Source of the DNA: Candidatus Bathyarchaeota archaeon
Lineage (GTDB): Archaea > Thermoproteota > CALKCG01 > B24 > JAGTQN01
DNA: 8,136 bases
Assembly (NCBI GenBank): GCA_018396395.1
Contig: JAGTQN010000023.1
Coordinates: 10,403-18,538 of the forward strand
Direction: 5' to 3'
Shown here: positions 1-6,197 of the stretch, piece after piece
Layout of the letters: each line of letters opens with the position of its first letter
Position numbering within the stretch: position 1 is the first letter of the stretch
The notes under the pieces: model-generated
The model's database searches: none
What the model was told of the DNA's origin: nothing
What the model saw: only the letters and a program-made list of their open reading frames with translations
Program-made: the position numbers and the translations under genes

Positions 1-200
1 GACATCATTGATGATAAAAGCGAAGGATGTGCTAAAGCCAGAGAATAATACCACCAAAAGATCCTTAGGTCGATGGTCATGCCTGCAAGAATACTTCCTA
101 CAAGGCTTGCTGAGGTAAAGCATAGCGTGGAAGGGAGGCTCGCCATTCTATAGCTTATTCTTAAAAAACTGGCGATTTCCTTTACCTGAATAGTCGCTAA
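1..200 (-). CDS. UbiA-like prenyltransferase, N-terminal part (cut by window edge, frame change near base 58)
   Basis: The minus strand is open from a TGA at 209-207 to the window edge. It encodes VKEIASFLRISYRMASLPS, then a hydrophobic stretch SLVGSILAGMTIDL, which resembles the first helix of UbiA-family membrane prenyltransferases. The expected second helix with the Asn-Asp start of the NDxxDxxxD motif lies in a different frame: LLVVLFSGFSTSF followed by AFIINDV, ending at base 1. The frame switches around the T-run at 59-56 (minus strand), so one missing T would restore a single protein. Known family role: integral membrane transfer of prenyl chains to aromatic or polar acceptors, for example archaeal ether lipids or quinones. 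Which acceptor is used cannot be told here. No ATG, GTG or TTG lies near the Shine-Dalgarno site; TTA at 200 is 6 nt from it, and the first in-frame ATG (about 146) would remove part of helix 1. It could be a pseudogene, an assembly error or a frameshifted gene. Confidence 0.5.
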
Positions 201-206
201 GAAACT

Positions 207-214
207 TCACCTCC
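207..214 (-). promoter_or_regulatory. Shine-Dalgarno site of the UbiA-like gene
   Basis: On the minus strand the sequence reads GGAGGTGA, the same octamer found before the ABC ATPase and the PepSY-like gene. The codon at 6-nt spacing is TTA, not a normal start. A GTG inside the site (210-208) opens a different frame that stops after about 20 codons. Confidence 0.6.
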
Positions 215-337
215 TACTTTTTCTTCCTCGAAGATGGCAGGTCAAGATGGATTTCTAAAAAAATCTGCGGAGATGCCATTCCTTACGACAAGAATCCTTG
301 ACTTAGCGAAGGCTCCCTAACTTTTTTATGAATCATC
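215..337 (-). promoter_or_regulatory. Intergenic leader between the ABC permease and the UbiA-like gene
   Basis: This gap lies between the permease stop and the Shine-Dalgarno site of the prenyltransferase. On the minus strand it contains an A-rich, TATA-like stretch (CATAAAAAAG, about 330-321) and a T-run near 265-258. Either could belong to a promoter; neither is a clear match. Bases 286-302 weakly resemble the core of the 60-bp repeat described elsewhere in the window. A 21-codon ORF (279 to 214) ends at the Shine-Dalgarno site and is not called. Confidence 0.3.
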
Positions 338-1330
338 TCATCGAATCTCTTGCCTTGTGAAGACCATGTAGGAAGCTATGAAGGTTAAAATTGTTGATAT
401 CGTTAGGACTAGGATGTTAGGCCAAGCAAAGGATAGGCTCTGTAGTATTGATGCGGCTCTTAAGCCCTCCAATCCCTGACCGGCACCCCCGATGCCTATA
501 CGTGCGCCTATCCCTCCTGCATAAGCTTGTAGAATGTACTGGGCTATCCTTGTGAAGTGATAGTTCGGCGCTATGCTCTGAATGCTTTCCGTAATGGCAG
601 ATTGTCGTCTTAGCTCCTCAACGTAACGCTGGAGTTCTTGGCGACTCGTGGCGTTCTTGAAAGGCCTTGTAGCATTCTGGAAAGGTCGTATGGATACGGA
701 AATTGTGCTTACGGCCACAAGGCTTGCGACTATCGGAATGACGAAGGTAAAGACAGCCCATAGCATAACGCTTATGATGACACTTTGCGTCGTCCTCTTG
801 GACACGGTCGATAGGAAGGCCGCTAAGCCATAGTAAGTCATGGCGAAAAGGATGGAGAATAGCATGAAGAGGAAGAGCCTCGTGACGTCTTCGCCTGTGG
901 GAGTTATTCCCAAGGTCAGTACTGAGCCCACTATGCCGACGAGGGAGGCTATTACGATCGCCAAGGATATAGAGAGGAAGGCTCCGGAGAACTTTCCGTT
1001 AATAATGGTATCCCTAAAGACAGGCTGGACAAGGGTCGTCTTAAGAGTCCCCTTCTCCCTTTCTCCGGAAATGGCATCGCAACCTAAAGCCAAGCCCAAA
1101 ATAGGGGCAAAGTAGGACATCGTAGTGATGAGGTTATAGGCCGCTAAGCCCAAGAATCCCCTTGGCATGGCTACACCGCCTGCTTGCTGTGCAGCCTGTA
1201 TAACCCTTAAGTATATGGATGCTATGGCTACGGTCATCATCAGCCCGAAGACGATGACAAGGATAAGGAACCTCTTACCCCTCACGATATCCGAGAACTC
1301 CTTAGAGGCTACAGTGAACATATTAGCCAA
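338..1330 (-). CDS. ABC-2 type exporter permease
   Basis: Membrane subunit of an ABC exporter, 330 residues, a normal length for the family. Six hydrophobic segments are visible near residues 21-41, 60-84, 115-142, 151-172, 181-207 and 302-324. The cytoplasmic loop after segment 2 carries ISGEREKGTLKTTLVQPVFR (89-108 region), the hallmark GEREKGTL motif of NosY/ABC2_membrane_2-type permeases that couples to the ATPase. The loop from about 208 to 300 is predicted to be extracellular and holds a tandem RPFQNAT-RPFKNAT repeat with two N-glycosylation sequons (N219, N226). The TTG start at 1330 is chosen because AAAGGAGGGG (1347-1338) lies 7 nt upstream; an in-frame ATG three codons later is possible but too far from that site. 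Its start overlaps the ATPase stop by 8 bp, so the two are translationally coupled and almost certainly form one transporter. Substrate unknown. Confidence 0.9.
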   Translation of the reverse strand: MANMFTVASKEFSDIVRGKRFLILVIVFGLMMTVAIASIYLRVIQAAQQAGGVAMPRGFLGLAAYNLITTMSYFAPILGLALGCDAISGEREKGTLKTTLVQPVFRDTIINGKFSGAFLSISLAIVIASLVGIVGSVLTLGITPTGEDVTRLFLFMLFSILFAMTYYGLAAFLSTVSKRTTQSVIISVMLWAVFTFVIPIVASLVAVSTISVSIRPFQNATRPFKNATSRQELQRYVEELRRQSAITESIQSIAPNYHFTRIAQYILQAYAGGIGARIGIGGAGQGLEGLRAASILQSLSFAWPNILVLTISTILTFIASYMVFTRQEIR

Positions 1331-2279
1331 TCGAAATCCCCTCCTTTCTGTAATACTTCATGAAAAGGTCTTCGAGGGTAGGCTCCTCCACCCGGAGGGT
1401 TGAAACCTCAACCCCGTAGTTTGATGCCATCCTTCCTATCTGAAGGCTTATGTCACTAATGGCCTTCAACAAAATGCCCCTGTCTTCCAGCTTTATTTCC
1501 TTTACCTCTTTAAGCCCCCTCAAGGCATCGGCAAAGGTGCCAAGGTTTCCTTTTCCTTCGATGCGGATCCTATAGCCCTCTTCAGCCATGAGCTTCTCCA
1601 TGAGCTCCCTTACCCTTCCCTGAACAACGGCCTTGCCTCGATTCATGACCACGATGGAATGGCATAATGGTCCTACTTCGAAAAGAAGATGAGTACTCAA
1701 TATAACAGTCTTACCGTCTTTATTAAGCCTTAAAACCAAGTCCTTGAAGGCCCTAGAGCCCTCAGGGTCCAAGCCCACTGTGGGTTCATCGAAGATCAGA
1801 AGCTCTGGATTCTTGAGGAGGGCTTGGGCAATACCAAGTCTTTGCTTCATGCCTCTGGAAAAGCCTCCCACCTTCCTATCCTTCACGTCCTGTAGCCCTA
1901 CGAGGGAAAGGGCTTCATCTATGCGTTTCACCCTCTCAGCCTTTGGTATATCGTTAAGGGCTGCGATGTAATCGAGGTTCTGGGGAGCGGTAAGGTGATC
2001 GTAGAACCCGAAGCCCTCGGGCAGGAGTCCAACCTTCTTTCGGATCTCCCTGGACTCCTTGATAATATCGTAGCCCAAGACCTTTGCTGTTCCGCTTGTG
2101 GGAAGCGTAAGCCCAGTCAGCATCATGATGAAAGTGGTCTTTCCAGCGCCGTTGGGTCCCAGTAATCCGAGGATGGAGCCTCCTTCGACATTCAGGTTCA
2201 GGTGATCTACGGCTAGCACATCCTTTCCCTCGGATTTGTATACCTTCGTCAGTTCCTTTGTCTCGATCACAAAATCCAA
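1323..2279 (-). CDS. ABC transporter ATP-binding protein (CcmA-type)
   Basis: Cytoplasmic ATPase of the exporter, 318 residues. Visible motifs in order: Walker A GPNGAGKT (41-48); Q-loop region VGLLPEGFGFYDHLT (83-97), where the usual Gln is replaced by Pro-Glu, as is common in CcmA-like exporters; signature GFSRGMKQR (139-147), an FSRGM variant of LSGGQ; Walker B LLIFDEPT (160-167) with catalytic Glu165; D-loop GLD; H-loop His197 in ILSTHLL. About 100 further residues after the nucleotide-binding core form the small C-terminal domain typical of this class, ending in EPTLEDLFMKYY. The TTG start at 2279 follows AAGGAGGTGAT with 9-nt spacing; an in-frame GTG lies three codons later. It sits 9 bp after the surface-protein stop and overlaps the permease start, forming a three-gene translational unit. 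Confidence 0.93.
   Translation of the reverse strand: MDFVIETKELTKVYKSEGKDVLAVDHLNLNVEGGSILGLLGPNGAGKTTFIMMLTGLTLPTSGTAKVLGYDIIKESREIRKKVGLLPEGFGFYDHLTAPQNLDYIAALNDIPKAERVKRIDEALSLVGLQDVKDRKVGGFSRGMKQRLGIAQALLKNPELLIFDEPTVGLDPEGSRAFKDLVLRLNKDGKTVILSTHLLFEVGPLCHSIVVMNRGKAVVQGRVRELMEKLMAEEGYRIRIEGKGNLGTFADALRGLKEVKEIKLEDRGILLKAISDISLQIGRMASNYGVEVSTLRVEEPTLEDLFMKYYRKEGISIG
1338..1347 (-). promoter_or_regulatory. Shine-Dalgarno site fixing the TTG start of the permease
   Basis: Minus strand AAAGGAGGGG lies inside the 3' end of the ATPase gene, 7 nt before the TTG at 1330 and 16 nt before the alternative ATG at 1321. The spacing favours TTG. Confidence 0.7.
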
Positions 2280-2287
2280 TATATAGA

Positions 2288-2298
2288 ATCACCTCCTT
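2288..2298 (-). promoter_or_regulatory. Shine-Dalgarno site of the ABC ATPase, overlapping the upstream stop codon
   Basis: Minus strand AAGGAGGTGAT. Its TGA is the stop codon of the 814-residue surface protein, so termination and re-initiation are physically linked. The TTG start follows after 9 nt. Confidence 0.75.
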
Positions 2299-4733
2299 CC
2301 GTACTTTCGATAAACGAAGAATAATCCTACAAGGGCAACAACCATGATAACTCCTCCATAAAGGATCAAACTCGCCTCTTGGAGAACTTCTACCCTGAGG
2401 GTAAAGGTCTTGGGCTCAGTCTGATCAGAAGAGAGACTAAAGTCAATGTAATAGTTGCCAGCGTTGACATCGGATTCAGTCTTAATCGTTATCGTAAAGG
2501 TGGCCTCCTGATCAACGTTTAGGACGGCCAGAGAGGTCGGATCCACTGTAACCGAGAATCCATCGGGAGTAGTTCCGGATATGGCTTTTACGTTCGTAAC
2601 CTTCTGGCTTCCCGTATTCCTTACGCTTAGCGTAAAGGTTCCCTCGCCTCCTACGCTTAGGGATGTGTAGAAGTTAGCGTTCGTCGCTCTAATGTCATAA
2701 AGCCCTAGTACGTTAAGCGTAAGAGCTACGGTTTTGTTAAGGTTTGCATTATTAACGGATGCAAAGAAGTTCCTGGCACCCAGGCTCGTTCCTTTAGGCG
2801 TTGAGACTACCATGTAGAACTCCTTCGATTGACCTGCTTCCACGTAAACCTTCGTGATCTCCTGTTTTGATACATCCTCGAACCATGCCCTTAAGTCCTG
2901 AGGAAGCCCTTTAATGGCTAAGTCCAGAAGCTCATCATATCCTCCTAGGTTTGATAACTTGAGCTTAAACCTAGCCTGGGAGCCCGCGTAAACATCTACG
3001 TAGGGCGGGGTGGCTATAAGATCTATGCCCCTCGAAGGCCTCCGGACATCTAAGATGAGGGGAAAATCCTCGGAAAAACCTGAGGGAGATTCTACCCTTA
3101 AAAGAATTTCATAAAGTCCTTCCTCAGCGCTTGGAGGAGTCGAAACATCGATAAGGAGGTCTACGGATTCCTTACCACTGAGGCTCAAATATGCTATCGA
3201 TTCCCCTGTCATGCTTTTAATCGAAGTAGTCCAACCAGGCTTCTGAAAGGCTAAGGAAACCCTAAAGCGTTGATCGATATCCATAGGATTCTTAAACCTC
3301 ACTTGGAATCGCACAGCTTCTCCAGGCTTGACAGTCTTTCCTGGGAACTGGCAAGTGATGGCTGTTTCCCTGGGAGACTGAACCTTTAGGGCAAAGGTCT
3401 GAGAATAATTGGCGTTACCTATGGCTGTTAGTATAACTTCATAATCACCCATCTTTGCAAAGGGTATCATAACCTCCAGCTGGAGGTTCGTGCTAACACC
3501 TGGCGAGACTACCATCCTCGAAACCTCCTGTCCAGATCCGCTAAGAACCCTGGCTGTCCAACCCTCGGGGAGGAAAGTCGAGAATTCGACAACCTCAGAT
3601 TCCGTCCCCACATTGCTTATCACGAAAGGTATGAGAAGCTTTCCACCAGGGTTTGTCACAAGTCCGAGAGTGGAAGATGATAGCCTCACGGCTTTCGAGA
3701 GGGATATGTTCCCTAGATTCATGCTTCCGTATAGGGTAATCGTCTTTGTAACCTTTGCATAGCCTGGCTTCGAAAAGGAAAGGGTGATAGCTATGGATGC
3801 AGGAAGCTCGAGGTTGAAGGTGCCATCGTAAGAAGAGACCCAAGTTCCGATGGAAGATCCTTCGGACGTGAAGGCATCGATCTGAACACCTTCCAAGCCC
3901 TTCCTAGATTCGTCGACAATCATACCATAGGTTTTAATCTTCTCCCCGACTTTAACCTTGAAGGCTATGGTTGCGTTTACGGTTCCCATGGCTGTTATAG
4001 AAACTTCGTAAGTATCGTGTGATATGGAGGCTGCAGGAACGGAAATCTCAAGCAGAAATTGGAGATTCTGGCCCGAAGGGATGTAGGCCATCATAACCTC
4101 CCGGCTTTGATCAAGGACTCTGGCAGACCAGCCTTCGGGCTTCGAAACTAGGAACCCTACGATCTCTGCCCCCTCGCCTAAATTAGTGAGGGTGAAGGGG
4201 ACGCTTACCTTGCTACCGGGAGCAATGATCAAGCCCAAGGTAGAGCTAGAAAGCCTCAAGGCTAAGCCAAGCTCAATAGTGCCAAGATTAGTATCTGACT
4301 TTTGAATCGTAATCGTCTTTGTAACCTTTGCATAGCCTGGCTTGGTAAAGTATATGCTATAAGTGCCGTACTCTAGGATAGCGTAAAAGAAGCCATCAGA
4401 TCTTGTAGAGGCATTGGCGACGAGGGCTCCACTAGAAGCGTAAATAGCTACTTGAACTCCACCAAGACCAGAGCCCTGTTCATCCACGATATATCCATGA
4501 ACATATGAGTTCGAAACTGTAGTGGAAGCCGTAGGCATGGCTGCGAAGGAAGTTGTCGGGATGGCAAGGAAAATGGCTAGAATCGTAAAAAGGCTAAAGG
4601 AGGCCAGGCTCCTTAATATCCTTCCAGCATTAAATCTGGGAAATGATATAGTCCTTCGGTTCAGGGACATAGATCCCTGCTTCTCCGTAAACTCCCCTCT
4701 GCTTAAGAAAGCCTTGGTCTTCATTGGTTCCAT
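2289..4733 (-). CDS. Large anchored surface protein with carboxypeptidase-regulatory-like and NEW3 beta-sandwich repeats
   Basis: A predicted extracellular protein of 814 residues, held by one C-terminal membrane helix. A basic region and hydrophobic core (about 38-64, ending TTSFAA) form a signal peptide. Two tandem units follow, each with a carboxypeptidase-regulatory-like fold (about 76-150 and 266-345) and a NEW3-like sandwich (about 158-262 and 348-452). Both units share KPGYAKVTKTIT and RLSSSTLGL. Three more NEW3/CARDB-like sandwiches occupy about 453-563, 564-675 and 678-783; then comes a helix (787-808) and KYGRR. This matches the COG1470-type architecture, which in archaea is often found beside an ABC ATPase and ABC-2 permease. 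It lacks any visible catalytic motif, so a binding, scaffolding or substrate-presenting role for the exporter is an inference. The ATG at 4733 has no good Shine-Dalgarno site; ATGs at 4724 and 4670 are alternatives that all keep the signal peptide. Confidence 0.85.
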   Translation of the reverse strand: MEPMKTKAFLSRGEFTEKQGSMSLNRRTISFPRFNAGRILRSLASFSLFTILAIFLAIPTTSFAAMPTASTTVSNSYVHGYIVDEQGSGLGGVQVAIYASSGALVANASTRSDGFFYAILEYGTYSIYFTKPGYAKVTKTITIQKSDTNLGTIELGLALRLSSSTLGLIIAPGSKVSVPFTLTNLGEGAEIVGFLVSKPEGWSARVLDQSREVMMAYIPSGQNLQFLLEISVPAASISHDTYEVSITAMGTVNATIAFKVKVGEKIKTYGMIVDESRKGLEGVQIDAFTSEGSSIGTWVSSYDGTFNLELPASIAITLSFSKPGYAKVTKTITLYGSMNLGNISLSKAVRLSSSTLGLVTNPGGKLLIPFVISNVGTESEVVEFSTFLPEGWTARVLSGSGQEVSRMVVSPGVSTNLQLEVMIPFAKMGDYEVILTAIGNANYSQTFALKVQSPRETAITCQFPGKTVKPGEAVRFQVRFKNPMDIDQRFRVSLAFQKPGWTTSIKSMTGESIAYLSLSGKESVDLLIDVSTPPSAEEGLYEILLRVESPSGFSEDFPLILDVRRPSRGIDLIATPPYVDVYAGSQARFKLKLSNLGGYDELLDLAIKGLPQDLRAWFEDVSKQEITKVYVEAGQSKEFYMVVSTPKGTSLGARNFFASVNNANLNKTVALTLNVLGLYDIRATNANFYTSLSVGGEGTFTLSVRNTGSQKVTNVKAISGTTPDGFSVTVDPTSLAVLNVDQEATFTITIKTESDVNAGNYYIDFSLSSDQTEPKTFTLRVEVLQEASLILYGGVIMVVALVGLFFVYRKYGRR
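3736..3770 (-). repeat. Intragenic 35-bp exact repeat, copy 2 of the surface-protein unit
   Basis: Identical over 35 bp to 4309-4343, 573 bp (191 codons) away. It encodes KPGYAKVTKTIT in the second carboxypeptidase-regulatory-like domain. The surrounding codons have diverged much more, so this island is either under strong constraint or has been refreshed by gene conversion. Confidence 0.9.
4309..4343 (-). repeat. Intragenic 35-bp exact repeat, copy 1 of the surface-protein unit
   Basis: Partner of 3736-3770, located in the first carboxypeptidase-regulatory-like domain of the surface protein. Same frame and same peptide KPGYAKVTKTIT; it marks the internal duplication of a roughly 190-residue unit. 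Confidence 0.9.
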
Positions 4734-4764
4734 ATCCTTTGGCTCCTCTACTCTAGGGATGGAG

Positions 4765-4824
4765 GGCTCTTAATAACCCTTTTTGACGAAGAATCCCTTG
4801 ACGAGAAAACTTTCATGGTAGGAT
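4765..4824 (-). repeat. 60-bp perfect direct repeat, left copy (upstream of the surface-protein gene)
   Basis: All 60 bases are identical to 6138-6197; with one mismatch at 4825 the match extends to 4828 (63 of 64 bp). On the minus strand it ends in GGGTTATTAAGAGCC, where TTATTAA could be a TATA-like box, preceded by purine-rich AAAAAGGG that could serve as a BRE. Upstream of that, TCGTCAA occurs twice with a 15-bp period, a candidate operator pair. The repeat ends 31 bp before the ATG at 4733. Its 5' part matches the last codons and stop of the winged-helix/Yip1 gene, although no such gene is present at this location, so this copy carries a fossil of that gene end. A promoter role is inferred; the identity is seen directly. 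Confidence 0.9.
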
Positions 4825-4872
4825 TATCGATTGGAGTCGAGTAGCTTTCCATGCAATTCGTCAATAGCATAA

Positions 4873-4896
4873 AATTTCGGTACTCATACCGAAATT
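4873..4896. terminator. Perfect 10-bp hairpin downstream of the RDD gene
   Basis: The arms AATTTCGGTA (4873-4882) and TACCGAAATT (4887-4896) are exact reverse complements around a 4-nt loop. It lies 77 bp past the RDD stop. The minus strand reads T4 directly after the stem, and another T5 run occurs upstream near 4931-4935. Archaea usually terminate at T-tracts without needing hairpins, so this may be a terminator, an mRNA 3'-end stabiliser or a protein-binding dyad. The rest of the 4825-4972 gap is AT-rich without a gene. Confidence 0.55.
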
Positions 4897-4972
4897 CATT
4901 TTCCTACTTCTTTCATTTCTTCATATTCTCAAAAAGTAAAGACATTATAACATGATTTGAAAATAAATGGGA

Positions 4973-5551
4973 TTAAGTTTTCACGTATTCCACTTGAAAT
5001 TTTGGAGGTCTTCCTCTAGTTCTAATAACGATTGTATCACTTAGATAGTTGAAGAGTCTCTGTCTCCTTTCCCGCCCTTCAGAAACAATAAGGCCTATGA
5101 TAACATCTAAGGGAAGGACAAAGGCCTTTCCAAGACTTTCGATAAAAGACCCAGAAAATCCTGCTCTTTCTCCAGCTAGATTGACAACCTTCAATCCAAG
5201 AATCCTTTTTCCTAAAGATTGGCCCCACAATCCTTCCGTAACAAACCAGTAAATGAGGAGGAAGATGCTAGAAGCGCCTCCTATGGAAAAAGAACCAAGA
5301 AGCCATAAAGGAGTGAGAAGGAAGATGATGGAATAAAACGGTGAGGCTATCCTCCTTGGTTGACCAAACCATGGAATACGGAGGAAGGGGCGGAGGATCT
5401 GGGATAAAAAAATCGAGATTATGCCGACTAAAAGAAGGTCTATAATCCATGCAACAATCCTTTCTCCCCAACTGGCCAAGTAAAGGGTTTTTTTGCCCTC
5501 TTCCTCCCCCGCCTCCAATTTCGATCTATCTCTCTTCCCTTTGTCTTTCAC
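4973..5551 (-). CDS. RDD family membrane protein
   Basis: Small integral membrane protein of 192 residues. Family marks are visible: the RIVAWIIDLLLV helix with the Arg-Asp spacing (R31, D38), the hallmark GQSLGKRILGLKVV (110-123) and a C-terminal RRQRLFNYLSDTIVI (162-176). Hydrophobic segments lie near 32-53, 70-86, 88-105 and 140-157. About 25 charged residues precede the first helix. RDD proteins are of mostly unknown function; a few are linked to ion exchange or to export and lipid processes, so no specific role is claimed. The GTG start at 5551 follows a weak GAGG; it lies 54 bp after the stop of the PepSY-like gene, so co-transcription is plausible. A TATA-like AATATAA at about 5567-5561 is too close to be a conventional promoter for this start. 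It is the second gene of the segment bracketed by the 60-bp repeats. Confidence 0.85.
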   Translation of the reverse strand: MKDKGKRDRSKLEAGEEEGKKTLYLASWGERIVAWIIDLLLVGIISIFLSQILRPFLRIPWFGQPRRIASPFYSIIFLLTPLWLLGSFSIGGASSIFLLIYWFVTEGLWGQSLGKRILGLKVVNLAGERAGFSGSFIESLGKAFVLPLDVIIGLIVSEGRERRQRLFNYLSDTIVIRTRGRPPKFQVEYVKT

Positions 5552-5605
5552 AGCCTCGCTTATATTACTTCAAATTTCCAACGATCCCCCATACGTTACG
5601 AGATA

Positions 5606-6106
5606 CTATGGGGATTTTTCGATGACCTTTTTACTCACGATAACGATTCTAATGACCTTCCCAACCTCTAAATCCACTTGAACCTGTGCCCATCCTCCCT
5701 CGCCCCTCATAGATACTATCGCCCCGGTAGCCTTCATGGTAATATCACCATTGGCTTGGACCATGGCTTTGATGGTTGGTCTAATGCCCGTGATATTATA
5801 GCCCTCCTCAAGAAGTTCTTTCACGTCTGAATCTTCGTTAACAATGGATAGAATCCTTTCTTCGAATTCTGCACTTACTTCTAGGCTCAGCACTCGAAAA
5901 CCAAGCTTCAGTCCCCTACCGCAAATGTTGCCAGTGTTGCCTAGGGCCTTCGTTCCCATCGTCTGAATTCCGGCATTCGTACCCTTGGAATTCCAAAGCA
6001 TCGTCCATGAATAATTCGACAACCTCCCAAAGTATGCGTAACTTGAGACTATAGCCCCTCCCAGGATTGCCAGTAAAAATGCTCCAAAGAGGACTTCCTT
6101 CCTCAG
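5606..6106 (-). CDS. Small exported or membrane-anchored PepSY-like protein (probable CTG start)
   Basis: I do not recognise this protein with certainty. From a CTG at 6106 it has 166 residues: a short basic start (RKE), a hydrophobic segment (VLFGAFLLAILGGAIVSSYAY, residues 5-25) and an outside part. The C-terminal 90 residues, from EFEERILSIVNED through ELLEEGYNITGIRPTI, then KAMVQANGDITMKATGAIV, and finally WAQVQVDLEVGKVIRIVI, give a helix followed by beta strands, resembling PepSY/YpmB-like modules. There are two sequons (N31-Y-S and N104-I-T). The CTG is chosen because a full GGAGGTGA (6120-6113) lies exactly 6 nt upstream, the frame is closed by that site's TGA, and the first TTG (6022) would delete the whole membrane segment. 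A GTG at 6116 opens another frame without such a segment. The gene sits just after the right copy of the 60-bp repeat and is followed by the RDD gene after 54 bp. A chaperone-like or inhibitory role in the envelope is only a guess. Confidence 0.65.
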   Translation of the reverse strand: MRKEVLFGAFLLAILGGAIVSSYAYFGRLSNYSWTMLWNSKGTNAGIQTMGTKALGNTGNICGRGLKLGFRVLSLEVSAEFEERILSIVNEDSDVKELLEEGYNITGIRPTIKAMVQANGDITMKATGAIVSMRGEGGWAQVQVDLEVGKVIRIVIVSKKVIEKSP

Positions 6107-6112
6107 CCTCCC

Positions 6113-6120
6113 TCACCTCC
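6113..6120 (-). promoter_or_regulatory. Shine-Dalgarno site of the PepSY-like gene
   Basis: Minus strand GGAGGTGA, identical to the sites before the ATPase and UbiA-like genes. It supports initiation at the CTG 6 nt downstream and includes the TGA that closes that frame. Confidence 0.65.
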
Positions 6121-6137
6121 GCCTATCAACCTTTTAT

Positions 6138-6197
6138 GGCTCTTAATAACCCTTTTTGACGAAGAATCCCTTGACGAGAAAACTTTCATGGTAGGAT
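6138..6197 (-). repeat. 60-bp perfect direct repeat, right copy (between the wHTH/Yip1 and PepSY-like genes)
   Basis: Identical to 4765-4824. Bases 6186-6197 are the final codons and TGA stop of the winged-helix/Yip1 gene; the rest is intergenic. It ends 31 bp before the CTG at 6106, the same distance as between the left copy and the ATG at 4733. A second AT-rich box (CATAAAAGG, 6138-6130) directly follows this copy only. Because this copy is continuous with a functional gene end, it is likely the original and the left copy the derivative, or both were created when the intervening segment entered. Confidence 0.9.

Noticed and set aside
214..279. A 21-codon minus-strand ORF (MASPQIFLEIHLDLPSSRKKK) whose TAG stop abuts the Shine-Dalgarno site of the UbiA-like gene
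   Set aside because: It could be a coupling leader peptide, but its AAGGA lies directly against the ATG, there is no sign of conservation, and ORFs this short are expected by chance.
286..302. A degenerate match to the core of the 60-bp repeat (AAGAATCC followed by TTGAC) downstream of the ABC permease
   Set aside because: It needs a one-base gap and several mismatches over about 18 bases and does not extend, so a third repeat copy is not supported.
648..1403. Plus-strand ORFs opposite the permease and ATPase genes
   Set aside because: They are antisense shadows of clear minus-strand genes; their translations lack domains and Shine-Dalgarno support.
3490..3843. ORFs on both strands inside the surface-protein gene
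   Set aside because: They overlap a long gene with convincing repeated beta-sandwich domains and show no family features of their own.
5916..6116. GTG-started ORF at 6116 overlapping the start of the PepSY-like gene in another frame
   Set aside because: Its protein has no coherent segment, and its GTG lies within the Shine-Dalgarno site; the frame with the membrane segment and the PepSY-like region is preferred.
4765..6197. Interpretation of the 60-bp repeats as ends of a transposon or as a CRISPR/att pair
   Set aside because: No transposase or integrase lies between them, they are direct and not inverted, there are only two copies 1.3 kb apart, and no tRNA gene is present.
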